Below, in pieces: positions 1-35,123 of a stretch of 64,000 nucleotides of DNA (the first letter of the stretch is position 1; each line of letters opens with the position of its first letter). The stretch lies in the NCBI GenBank assembly GCA_024760905.1, contig CM045729.1:51190580-51254579 (forward strand), written 5' to 3'. Below the pieces are notes generated by a model. It did not search any database. It saw only the letters and a list, made by a program, of their open reading frames with translations, and was not told the origin of the DNA. The stretch is from Plotosus lineatus (taxonomy: Eukaryota > Chordata > Actinopteri > Siluriformes > Plotosidae). The translations under genes and the position numbers were made by a program.

Positions 1-2040
1 TTATGTTCGTGAGCAGAGGTATCACTGTATATGTTTTGCAGCAACCTCTGGTTTTGTCAATCACACCATCTGTCTGTCTGTCTGCATAATCTTATTTCAG
101 TTTTCTGGATTGTTTCTTGAGCACCATCAGACAAGAAATCTACACCGGAAGTAATAGTTGAGTGTCGCCATGATACTATATGCTTTCGGTAAAGTAGTAT
201 CAAACTGTTTCTTCCTTCATAGCCTGCGATTGTACTGGAGCTTGTTCAGGGCTGGTCTTTAATTAAAGGATGACAACAGGCTGTCATTTCAACTCTGCAG
301 GTGTCAGATCTGATTTCTTTTTTTTTTTTTTACTATTTTTTTATGTTTGTCGTAGCCTGTAGTGTTCTGGCCCTTTAGTGATTAGATTGAAGGCTTCTGG
401 TTTAGAAGAAATTGTACTGAAAGAACAGCATTTGTTGCTAGTGTGGTCACCATTGACCATGAAACCTACTTTGTTTGAACCCTTTTGCACGGTCATCCAA
501 AGAAGAATGGATATGGCTGTATTGATTATTTCACTGCCAAAATCAAATACAACAAAAGAAATGAACACTGAACTTAAGGAGAATAATGACTCCATAGCAG
601 TGAAAGTATCTGTGTATGGACAAGAAATGTAGAAGTTGGTTCCAATCTAGAAGTCAATTTAATCATCTCGGACCTTGTTCCTTGAAATCTTCCAATCGAA
701 AGTGCTGGATTATTCTGACATTTAAGATCGTTTACCATGCTAGCATGTCACTTTTGCGGTGTTCTTTGTAGTGGCTGAGATGTGATAGCCAGCTGATTTG
801 CCAGAATCAGAAATTTATCTTCTGGAGTGTAGTGCACATCCTTTTCTCACCCAGTATTTATCCCTGAATCAATTAGGATGAGGGCATCTGCCAAATGTCA
901 TAATAGGGCAGCGATGCATCCCAAGTTACTCACTATGATTGATAGTGATGCAGACTGGGATAGACTCTGGATCCAGTGTGATCAAGATTATTTTAAATTG
1001 GATCTTAAATTTTATCTGTCGAGAAGTATTCCCACACTGCAGCCTTGTGATGCCTTGGAAATTTCCTTAGAAATTGTTTTATTCTAGTGTGTAGTGGTGA
1101 GATTATCAGTGAAGAATTTCCAGTGTCGTTTTCACTGTAGAAGAGGGGTGTTAATAGCAATGGGGAAGTCATGATGATTTTTAATAACATACTTGTCTGT
1201 TTTCTTCGTTCTTGGAGCATTGTGTTGTGTTTTTACTGCAATATAGCAGCTTTTTTTTTTCCTTTTTAATTTTTCAGTCTATTTTAGACTGCTATGTGAA
1301 AGTACTAACAGTGTAGTATTATCAATAATATTTCCAGCACAGGATGTTTTCATCCATATATCTGCAAGAAGACTTCGAGTTGTCTTTAGTCTTGTACAAA
1401 ACAGTTAAGCAGTCAAAACCTTGGGCATTTGGTCTAATTCACACAGCCAGCAGTTAGCATTCCACAATCGGCATCCCAGAAGCTGCACAGGAACACAGGA
1501 AGGCATGATTCACTTAGTTTGCTGAAATACATGCAATCTCGCCTCACAAGGGAATCGAATCAATTTGCCACTGAATTATGGTTGTCTCCTGTTACCTAGG
1601 TAACTCCCTTGCATGTCTCCCGCTTAAGTCTTTGAGTGATTTTTGCAGTCATAAATCACAGGACAAAGCAATAAATAAGCTTCTTATCCATGTTGATGTG
1701 GGTGCATTAGTTAAACTTCATTCATTGTTTCCCTGTGGAAATGTTTTGGTGAACCCTGTTTGGCGGCATCCGTCAGCCATTGGTGTCCTTAATCTTTTGG
1801 CTCTGATTGGTAATCGATTAATTTGTCATGTGACATTTCAGTTTTTTTGCCCGTCCACTTTGCGTCACCTCTCGTTGCTAATTTCGCTGTTGATCATTGA
1901 TTTGCATGATTGCTCAACGCTTCCTGTTTGAATGCAGCTTAAGTGGAACGTAGTCTCACATGAGTCTTGGGACTTACAATCAACAACTCAAATTTGTGTA
2001 AACTAGTCAGATTTGTTGTGCAACAGTGACATCATCCTCA

Positions 2041-2058
2041 TTATTATTATTATTATTA
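2041..2058. repeat. (ATT)n microsatellite
   Basis: Uninterrupted TTA/ATT trinucleotide run seen directly. Confidence 0.9.
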
Positions 2059-3419
2059 GCAGCATTATTATTCAACACTGGAACATCCTGAGTTGTGTCT
2101 GTACCCTGATAACCAGCTGTGATGAGATGAAGCTTCACCTGGCATTAGAAACCAAGTCAGTAGTGGTTATGGTATAGTACTGCAGGTCTGATGCCAAATC
2201 AGATAGGGCTTTGAGGTCAAGACCTGAGCACAAGCTGTTGACGGAGTAAACATTGTGGGTTATCAGCACTGCAGTGCTTTACTTCTTGCTCTGTGTCTCA
2301 GTCACACCACAGTCTTCACCTGGCTGACCATGATTTCTGCCAGTCTGTATCTTATCCTAAAGCAGTTATGTAATATCTAGGAAATTCCAATTGGTTTTTT
2401 ATTGTAGCTGTAAAGTCTCCCATCATCAAACATTGACTCTCTGTTTAAGGTTCAGTGATATAAAAGGCAGACTTGCTCTCTAAAGATGCCACATAAGAAT
2501 ATGAACAAATGAAAAGATGAGAAGTCAAACAGTCGGCAGTGAACTTTTATTTCTGGTTATTTCCAACATTTAAAAAAAGCTTCTGCTTAAAGATGTCCTG
2601 TATGACTGGTGGTGTGTAAATGGTTCAGGATTTGAGCTAGAGCATAAGGTTGAGTTTAAATCCCAGCATCACTGGGCTTTTGCTGTTTCACTCTGAACTT
2701 TACTCCGTCACATGTTATCATGATCTCATATTGTAGGAATTTGTTTTAGCTCCTATCTATATATAGCTTATTGTATCCCACTAATCATAGGGGTACCATG
2801 TTTTCACAGGCTGGCTGCCACTGTCATATCTGATGTTGCTGTACACGCTTCTTATTAGCACTTTTTTTTTTTTTTAATGGATTTATTTCACATTTATAAA
2901 AGGTCAATACTTCTCACCCTACCAGCCAATAGAATCTGGTTCACCTTCACCTGTTTTTCAAAGTCACAAAGGTCCATTCATCAGAGATTCCTGTTAATAC
3001 TCCAGAGGCTGTAGTTGATTAAGCGGGGGATGCACCAAGTGTTCTGTGATTGAGGAAAAAAGCATTTCTTGGTTTCATCACGGTAGTTATTGGTAATATA
3101 ATTATTGATTAAGGGGCTTTTTTTGTGTTGGCTAAATTTCTTGTTGGTAATGTATTTGTGTCAAAACAGTGCATAGACCTCGGCTATTTCGACAGCAAGT
3201 ATCTTATTATTAACTGAAATGTCTGTCTAACACATTGATCAGAGCATGCCATAATCAATGTTTGACTAAAGGTTTTAGACAGCTCAAGGTCATTAAGCAG
3301 ACAATTTTAATTCAATGTTGGTTGAACTGGTTCCATTGCCACTGATATTTGCAGACTTACAGCCAAGGTGAGATTAAGATATAGTGTAAATAAAACATTT
3401 TGACATCCTCTGGAAAATG

Positions 3420-3720
3420 GGTGGCCATTGCATAATGGCTTGGAAAGCAGGTATCGGACTAAAGATTACAGGTTTGAATCTCAAACCAAGAGGAGAAAAA
3501 ATTGTTGGTGTTGGTGGGGGAGTGAGCTGCACCTTTACTTCCTCCAGTTTCCTTGCTGAAGTTCCCATGAGCAAGGCACGTAACCCCTAACTTCTTTCTG
3601 GGCACCAAGGTGTGTGATAGCCCACTGTTTACATGCATGAGCGTGTGCTCACTGTCAGTATGTGTGTGTGCACGCGCTGACTTTGGATGGGTTTAAATGG
3701 AGAGGCAATAATTTTCCTTT
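3420..3720 (+). repeat. degenerate tRNA-derived SINE
   Basis: A weak B-box-like word (GGTTTGAATCTC) near 3471 is followed by a stretch ending in GAGCAAGGCACGTAACCCC. That resembles the widespread fish SINE body 'gagcaaggcccttaaccc'. Boundaries are approximate and the copy is old. Confidence 0.45.
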
Positions 3721-5783
3721 TGCCTGAGTTGCCAGTGATGATCAGGACTGTTGAAAGGAAAACTTGTTGCCAGATTGTGGTTGTAAATCTTGCATTTTCT
3801 CTCTGATTATTTGTGTACGGTTCTGCTGAGCTAGAATGCCGTAAGATTGTGCTCTCATACATGTTAGATAAGTGGGTGTGAATGACACTCCATTTTACTG
3901 TCATGATAAAGTGTTTAGACCTGACGGCCAGGGTCCGTGTGAGTAATGTTCAGCTAAAAGGAAAGAGCTCAAATGGAGGCTGTCACACAGAAGGTAAATC
4001 TTATTTTAAAACTTTCCAAAACATGTTATGGATATGTTAATAACAGATAAAGTGGGATTGCTGAAAGAAAGAGTTTGGTTTGTGTAACAGGAACGATCCA
4101 GGCTGACAGAGTTGTGTGTGTGTGTGTGGCCTATGCTTTCTATTAAATGTGTTTGACTTGCAGATACTTGATTCTCTTCACATTGTTGTACTGTTCCAGT
4201 ACATTCCCAGTTATATGTTCAATCCATGAATAAAACAAATACATGAATAAATGCTCTCTGGCTTGTAAGCCAATCCCGGGGCTGTAATGAAAAGAGTGAG
4301 GAAAGTGGATTGTGTTTTAATATTCAACTTCAAAATTTAACAAAAGAATTTGAACTACATTTTTTTTTTCATTCTCAACATTAATCTCGAACCAAAAGAA
4401 TTGTTTCTTTTATTTTTAATTTTTTATTAATGACCTAAAACATCAGTAGCATACTGTGACATCGGTTGTTGTACTTTTCCCACATTTTTATTTTAATCAA
4501 TATGCAGTCTCCGAGGTCGAGTAATGCTTAGAGTTTACTGCTATGCTATAACTTTGAAATCAAAGAAACAGTTGTGAATTTGGTTTTTGTTTTAAATCTG
4601 TTTTCTTGTTTTGTTTTACTTTTAGTGTTTGATTTCTGAATGTGCTACACAGTCACCACAAGCAACTAACTGCTTTGTCCCAAACAGTTTCTTAAAATTT
4701 ACAATATACCAGCTAACAGTGAAGAGTAATCATTGTGTAAACAAAGCCATCATCGGTTTGTGCAGCTTTCTCTATTCGAGATTCTCAGTAATTTTGAACT
4801 TCTTTTCGGTGCTTTCTTACTCAGATATTGTAAATGTAAATTATATTTACTTCAAAGTTATAATGCACTTCCATTGTACATCATAAAAATATACTGAACA
4901 CTAGTTTGGTTTCATGGGAGCAGCTCTTCAAAGAAATGTGGGTAGAGTGTTTCATTTTAACCCTATTACCATTTTCCTTCACATGAACACTTCGAGTGAA
5001 AGGAAAAGATACAGTAGAGACAAAACGGGCTATAGTACAGAGCAAAACTTTGTTTCTGTGAAATTTGGTCATGGATACACCGATTCAGATTTATAAGATT
5101 CTCTGATTAGATCACTCATTCATTTTGTCGAAGAGATCTTCCTCGAAGGTTTTGTTTTTGATAGTCTTTTTTTACTATAAGCCGGATTGTGCAAACTATA
5201 GAAACTCAATTTGCATTAAACTCGGTGGAAGGGTGTAGCATGCACCAATCAAGGACCCATAACATTTTGGAGCAGGGTCGAGTCACATCTGGGTTTATGA
5301 ATCCAACTTTGTGAGAGTCTGCATTTGGCTTTCATGGAAGTCTGCTCTCAATACCACCATCATATTGTGAAAATTAAATGGGTGGCAGTGGTGGTCAGTA
5401 GCCATACGATCTAGCTATTGGAGGATGTCTGCTCTAAGTGTCCTTGTAGTTGAGGTGGGAAATGATTCAACAAGGTGTGCCTTTCTATTTTCTATTGGAC
5501 TGTCGCCAAACGAAAAGCCTGGTGAAGTTGCTCTTTGACTTTTCAGTGGGTTTAACTAGTGTCATTTATGTGTAGCCTTTATTACTTGTTAGTTTAATGC
5601 CGCATGTGTCTAGAATGTTAACTCTAAAGTTATTCAAGCAGTAATTTGTGGGGAGGAATCTGAATTGTGGAGGATTGTACCCAAAACATTACATTAATCT
5701 GGTTTTTACCACATTTTATGAAAAGGCTTGCATGTCCTGAGTTAACCATATCCTCATGTCTTGTTCTTTTTTTTTTTGTTTAG

Positions 5784-29036
<23,253 letters not shown>

Positions 29037-29078
29037 TTGCTTGCTGTGGATCATCATCTCTCTGCCTCTTTGTGCAGT

Positions 29079-29080
<2 letters not shown>

Positions 29081-29120
<40 letters not shown>
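29081..29120. repeat. (CT)n/(CA)n microsatellite in stk24 3' UTR
   Basis: Compound repeat seen directly, about 45 bases downstream of the stop codon. Confidence 0.9.
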
Positions 29121-31739
29121 TCCACACATGCTCACGCTCACTCAGCCTGACCTGGCACACTCCCCCATTAAATTTTTTTATTTTTTTAATTTTTTTTTAT
29201 TTTTTTTTGGTGTGTGTTTGGGGGGGGTGTTCACGGATCAAGTGAATGGATAATGGTGGTGTGAAGCCTGGCTGGACTCGGGCCCAGATCGAGCCCTTCT
29301 GAGAGCAGTGCACACAGGGCCAGAGCAGCAGGCGCATGCATTAGCCACGTGCAGGTTCTTTCTAAGCTGCACTTGTAAAGAAATTTGCATTTTAATGACC
29401 TGACCTTTCTCCTTAACCCTTTAGTGAGTGTAGATTCAATTGCAACCTGGAAACATAAATCCGCTGTCATGTTGCCAAGTAACACCCCTTCATTAATCCT
29501 TTTGACCCTCTCGCTAAAAGACATGGCTTGGTAGCAATTCATTGGAGGATCAGAAGACTCCAAGTCAGAACTTTATTGAATTTGGTGGGTCTACTTGAGT
29601 TTTATTGTTATTTTTATGAGCATTTTTTTCTTTTTTGTTCAATAATTATCAGCTGGTCAGTTTTAGGCAATACTGTATCCTGTTTTATATTTCTTCCTTC
29701 ATTAGTGTAACTTTTACACTGTGGTGCATTTAATCCGAGTGTTGTACAGTAGGCAGTCCATGTCAGTACACCTTGGTTAGTTATTGCACACCAGTCATTG
29801 AATGTGCAGTATGTGAGATCTTAAAGAAGTGTGTGTGAGAGAGAGAGTATGAGTAAATCAGTGCTGTATGGTCCGAACAGTGAAATCGTGATTCTCCTTT
29901 TTTCTTTTCTTTTTTTTTTTTTTTTTTTTTAACTCAGGTATGCTGCTGTCTATGGAGTCCTCTGAGAGGCAGACTGAGTGTGCTCAGCTAGGTGTGTAAA
30001 TTTGTGTACATAGGCTTATAAACATGTTGTGGAGGTACACTAATGAAAACACTGTGCTAAAAATGGCCAACTGCTCCTGTAGATACTGTTCATGAAGGTA
30101 TATATGTACTGGCCATCACTGACATTGCCTTGTCTTTTAGTTTTATTTTTTTAAATAATTATATATAAAAAATTTTTTTGGTCATGTATTGATCTGAATG
30201 CTGCCATCAGACCCATTTTCCCAGTTCTGTTCCTCTCTACCTTCACAGTGCCTTTCATACTCTCCTTTTATTTCCATCTGCCATCATTCTCGCGTCCAAC
30301 AAAACAGAAAATATATTCAAGTTCAAGCCCATTTTCTTCAGATCATTTCAGTTATAAAAAATGCTGTAGTTTTTTTTTTCTTTTTTTTTTCTCTCTGCTC
30401 CAGACGATTTAACTGAACTCTTGATTTGCTGTACATGTCATATGCCGCTAAATCCTCACGTCTTCCTGGAAATTAAAACGGTACAACTTGTACCAACAGC
30501 TTGAATTGCACTTAGATAACTGCCTTCCTACGATACATGAATTAGCCATATGACGTAAGCATGAGACTTGTACAGAGCATTTTACCTCCACACATATAGG
30601 ACTGCTGATAGGACGTCCATGAAGTCCAGCCTGTTCATCCACAGCTCCGTTTGGTGCATTTTATATCTGGTCACTGCTCATGCGCATTTAGTGTCCGTAG
30701 TGAAAAATTAGCATTGATGAATATATATTGTGGTCGAACCGCACTTGAACTAACCCTCAACCTCGTTTTAATAAATGGGTAATAGTTATTAACCAGTTTT
30801 TAAAATGATAATCCAGTAATTAAGGCAGTAGATTAAAACTAGCATGGGAAGCTGAGTGTAAAGCAATGCTAGCTGAATCATTTTCCGAATAGTTTGGGGA
30901 CATGAATGCTGTCACAAGCATGATGCAATATGCATGTGTGTAGCCAGTGTTTTAAAATCCTGAAATCCAGCTTAAAATAATTTTAAGACTTTACGCTTGT
31001 TACAACTGTAAAGAAAACAATGGTATTTTAGAGCTTTTTAAATCGCACATTTTGTATTCTTGGAAATGTGAACTGTTGAAGACTAAAAATTCTACCAAAT
31101 CACAGTAGGGCATTTCTTCTACTACTTCAGTGTAATGTCCAAGTTGGACACTTGGCTTTGGAAAGCCGTGGAGATTAAGGCCACTAAAAGTGATGTTCAG
31201 AGAGCACCATGAGGAGTGATGTCTGTTTCATCGAGTCAGGTGGGAAGTAATGTTTGTAGAGATCATCCTATTTATAATCCATTTATAATCTTCTGATCTG
31301 TCATAAACTGTTGATGCAGAATTGGTCTCAAGACTTGGTTGGAAGTGTACGTTTAACCACAAGGAACAGAACTTGTTCTTTATGTAAGACTAGTTAACGC
31401 TGAGGCCGTTATCATGCTCAAAGAAATAATTACGGAGAGACTAAAACGCAGTGTGATGCGAGCGAAGATGTTCAAATCATTGTTTCAGTCTCCTGACCCC
31501 ACAGGTGGAATTTAAACAGGCCGAAATCTGCACTCGTGTTTATATTTAGTTTTGATCAGTCTGTCGCTTTACCACAAGGTTCTCCCACCTTGTTTTTCTC
31601 TCTCCCCTATTATTGTATTATTATTATTATAGGATATTTGCACCTTTTCCATTTAGAGTCTGAATGTGTCCTTGTGTGGAAGCTGTAGTTTTAGACATTA
31701 TGGTTTGTCTTATCTTTTGCGACTGATGTTTGAGATGGC

Positions 31740-31745
31740 AATAAA
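31740..31745 (+). terminator. poly(A) signal AATAAA
   Basis: Exact hexamer, a candidate for stk24 polyadenylation. A second one lies at 31977. Confidence 0.4.
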
Positions 31746-31976
31746 GTAGGCTGTCAGGTTTCTCAGCAGATATATTCTATGGCACAGAATTCAATATTTT
31801 TATAAGTGTAAAGTGCAGTATTATCTCTTGAATGACACGGTATGCTCTCAGACTGATTTTCAAACAGTGTAATTTTCTGTAACATTGCTGCGTGTATAGT
31901 CTTGTACATAATTCTTGCTTTTGTCATCAAATACCAAGGTACTGAATTCCTTGCAAGCTTCAGTGATTTTAAGAAA

Positions 31977-31982
31977 AATAAA
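31977..31982 (+). terminator. poly(A) signal AATAAA, distal
   Basis: Exact hexamer, the last before the start of the convergent gene's 3' end. Confidence 0.45.
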
Positions 31983-32169
31983 ACAACAATAATTTGATTT
32001 GCCTGATGTTTTAAATGTTTCAGAGGAAATACATTTGACTTTTGTTTTTTTTTTCTGAGCTGAGTGGTTTCAGTCACATTTCAGAAGGTGGTATTCTGAG
32101 CTGTTTGCAGTCCAGTCATGGAACAACCAAGATGGCCGAGCCATTCTGTTTAATAGTCACTACAAGCTC

Positions 32170-34212
32170 AGCACAGCAAGTTTTATTCATACATCCAAAA
32201 AAAAAAAAAAAAAATCAAATTTTCTCACACTATATACAAGTATTACATACAATGTTTATACACCTTACTTATTTTATACAAGAAAAATATACATAAAAAT
32301 GTAAACTTTTGTATACAAAAAATACCTTAGACATTAAACAAGGACCAATAACAAAAGGTGACTAGATTATTAGCTCATCCTATCATTTAAAACCGTTATA
32401 CAGTACATTCACTGAGTATAGGAATTTGTCAGCCATTGTTCAGCTTTGAAGCAGTTTCAAGTGCCAGCAGAGCCCTGAAGATGGTTTTCTTTCGAGGGTT
32501 TTGGACTGTGCAGTAAATCTCAATGCAACTTCTATCCAGGGTTCGTACAGCTGCAGGGATATGACACTGTGACATGGTACTGAAGATCTCTGGATATTTC
32601 TGACAAGAACTGTTCTATACTCCCGTCTGTACTCTTGATTTATATGAAGTGATTGACACATGATCACACGTGAAAGTGATCCAGGGAAAATCTCATTTAA
32701 TTGACAATTTTGATTTGATTATTTTACAGCTAAAAACCGGGTTGTCCATCACCACCCCTGTATTCCTATGTGTCTTTCTCTTTGGATACGAGCTTCCGTG
32801 TTCATCTACTTTATTCGCAATATGGGCTGTGTGTGGTTGGATTCATGCAAACACCGAACTTCTCACGATTACTGCCGGCTGGATTTTAATAGCTATCAAA
32901 AATACTGTAGAACATGGTCAGTCTTTTTGCCCAAATAAATGACGAGCGAACACAAACAACATTAATTGAACTAGAAAGCATTACTAGAATTTTGATAGCC
33001 ATTAAAACTAGTGATAGGTACAGCACAAAATATTCCTGCAAGTAACGTAATCTTAAAATAATTTTGTAGTTGCTCCACCGCCACGCTCTTAAATCCACCA
33101 ATAAAACCCAATTAATACCCTATAAATACATCACCTGTGACCATATATGCGGTAGTCGTTCTGTCTAAAAGTCTCAATCACCAGTTTTGTGACGGTTGCC
33201 ATGGCCATGCAGCCAGTCACGTGTGGAGTTAAAACCTGGTTTACTGTAGAAGTTTGAGGAGGTGTGTGTGTGTGTGTGAGAGAGAGAACAGGTCTGCGCT
33301 GTTCAAATTGCACCATAGGTCCCAGCACAGCAAAAACAGGGCATTTTAAAGACCATTCAGTCATGCGACCCTCATGTCTAGCCCCTATTAAAAAAGATGG
33401 ACCTGCATTAGAGAGAGACCTCTAAACTATTTTTATTTTAAAATTAATAAGCACCATAAATAGGAACATGTAGGATCCTTGTATTTGGTGAAAAGTCAAT
33501 TTCATATATTTTTTTTCTTTTGTTATAAAAACTACTTATTTTCTGAAGAGTAATGTTGAAGGAGCATAACACAGTCTCGCTCAATGCTCTGGAGGTTGTT
33601 TTTTTTTTTCTTTTTTCTTTTTCATGAGAATGTTCCTCACAGACCCACCCTGCTCATGCACACTGGCTGCCATGAGGTACGCTGACACGCAGGTGAAATA
33701 CTGAAATGATATGATATGCCGATGCGTTTTATTGCTTCGAGTAACCAGGTTTTTAACTTTCAGGTGCCCGTGAGGTCACTCGACAGGAAAGTTTATGGCC
33801 CGGGATGAGTCCACTGAGTAAGCATCATTTGAGTGTCTGCATAAAAAGGTTAAACATGTACAGTGCAAGATAACATTTTCTGGATAAAAGCTGTTTGGCA
33901 GATATACTCACCCTCCCTTATGATTTTAGTTTCAATAAATGTGCACTCGTAAATAGCACTGACACTCTCACTACTGCCCGCTTTCACTGAATGAATCCTC
34001 GAATGAGAGCCAGAGGGGTCAGTGAGTCATGTGATGATGTGCGAGGGGCAGTAACAGTGACTGCTGTTCTTGGTTAAACCAGGCCACCAATTTAAACGCA
34101 AACTCGGCACAATAAGAAAACACCATGAGGGCCCCTCCCTTTTCAACTGCTCGAACAGAACCCTGAAAAGGCCAATATGTAGGTGTGTGTGTGTAAATGT
34201 CTGCTTTATCTT
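32170..34212 (-). other. ino80d: ino80d 3' UTR (putative)
   Basis: Non-coding DNA after the ino80d stop codon, free of recognisable transposons. On the - strand an AATAAA (TTTATT at 32182-32187) lies about 2 kb past the stop and is the likely end. A short CA run is at 33261-33287. Confidence 0.5.
32182..32187 (-). terminator. poly(A) signal AATAAA for ino80d
   Basis: TTTATT on the + strand. It is placed about 200 bp from the distal stk24 signal, giving a tight tail-to-tail arrangement. Confidence 0.45.
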
Positions 34213-35123
34213 TCACTTGCTCTGCTGAAAAGTATGTGCAACACTGTTGGCACCTGCAGCAGTGGCACCAGCACTTGTGAATCCTGTAGGAGGCGCTGTG
34301 GAACTGTGGCTGGGCTGTACGTCTTTCGGGATGCCACTGTGAGAGGCAAGCTGATGACCGAAGGCAGCACTGAATTGTGGGAGCTGCAGTTTGGGCTGGC
34401 TAGTGCTGAGCAGGTCATGAGAGGAGTTTGGAGGAGAAGAGGATTGAGCGGCGGGTTGGTGTGTGATAGAAGGAGGAGTAGACAGGGAGGTGGAAAGAAG
34501 ATGAGTGTCCTGTGTCAAAAGGTTCCCAAACTGCATTGGTTCTGTGAGTGAGAGGGCGAGGTTGCTCCAGGAGGAGCGAGGAGCGCCTGGTAATCCACCA
34601 ATGGGCACCTCCAGTAGTAGAGGAGGCTCAGTCTGGTACGATCCAGAGTGTGGGGAGGAGATATGGTCACTGTATGGAGACGGTACATGGTCACTGCTGT
34701 ACTGGCTGCCCGGAGGAGAGGAGGGCAGCACGGGCTCGGGTTTAGAGAGAGTTGAGTGAGGGAACGTTCGTTCATTCAGAGTACAGTTCGAGCCAGCAAC
34801 AGGTGCGGAGGCACTGGCTGGTGGTGGCTGAGGGGAAAGGGAAGCGGGGAAATCCTCATCTGCTGAGTGATGGAGGAGATTGTCCTCCAGCTCCAGACTT
34901 GGGAAGTTGTCTGATGATATTCGCCTGTTTAAGAGATCACCCATGGCTGACACCGTGACACCTGAACCAGCAAAGACACTCATGGTGCGATGGTCTTCAG
35001 CTGGGGTTAGTTCAGCCATGGAGTTTAAACAAACCAGCGTGTCGGGATATGAGCCCATCGCCTGAAGTGCACGAACTAACTCCTCTGCCTCTTCTGTGGT
35101 GGGAAGTAGCTCACCATTCTTAC
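34213..35123 (-). CDS. ino80d: ino80d terminal exon (exon 9)
   Basis: 911 bp from acceptor TTTAG to TGA (34213-34215). Encodes GKNGELLPTTEEAEELVRAL, then a long Ser/Pro-rich low-complexity region with YSSDHVPSPYSDHISSPHSG, LLSTSLSTPPS, LPQFSAAFGHQLASHSG and the conserved PPTGFTSAGATA near the end. It is the largest exon. It contains antisense open frames that are only shadows of its GC-rich codons. Confidence 0.96.

Larger units (their letters stand above)
1..5783. other. 5' flank or intron 1 of stk24, no gene recognised
   Basis: AT-rich non-coding DNA upstream of the first recognisable stk24 exon. I searched it for the usual short N-terminal exon of STK24 and saw nothing convincing, so that exon probably lies left of the window. 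It contains T-runs (about 320, 1250, 2860), an ATT microsatellite and a degenerate SINE near 3.4-3.7 kb. The longest open frame (1578-1931) has no recognisable motif. Confidence 0.6.
29037..31990 (+). other. stk24: stk24 3' UTR (putative)
   Basis: Non-coding DNA after the stop codon. AATAAA hexamers lie at 31740-31745 and 31977-31982, either of which could end the transcript. A CT/CA microsatellite starts about 45 bases after the stop. No transposon was recognised in 29.2-32.0 kb, consistent with a long transcribed 3' UTR, but its extent is inferred. Confidence 0.5.

Noticed and set aside
1578..1931. 117-codon open frame as a possible gene
   Set aside because: No recognisable motif, no good splice or promoter context, lies in the 5' flank/intron of stk24; length is expected by chance.
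34183..34958. Multiple + strand open frames opposite ino80d exon 9
   Set aside because: Shadows of the Ser/Pro-rich coding exon on the - strand.
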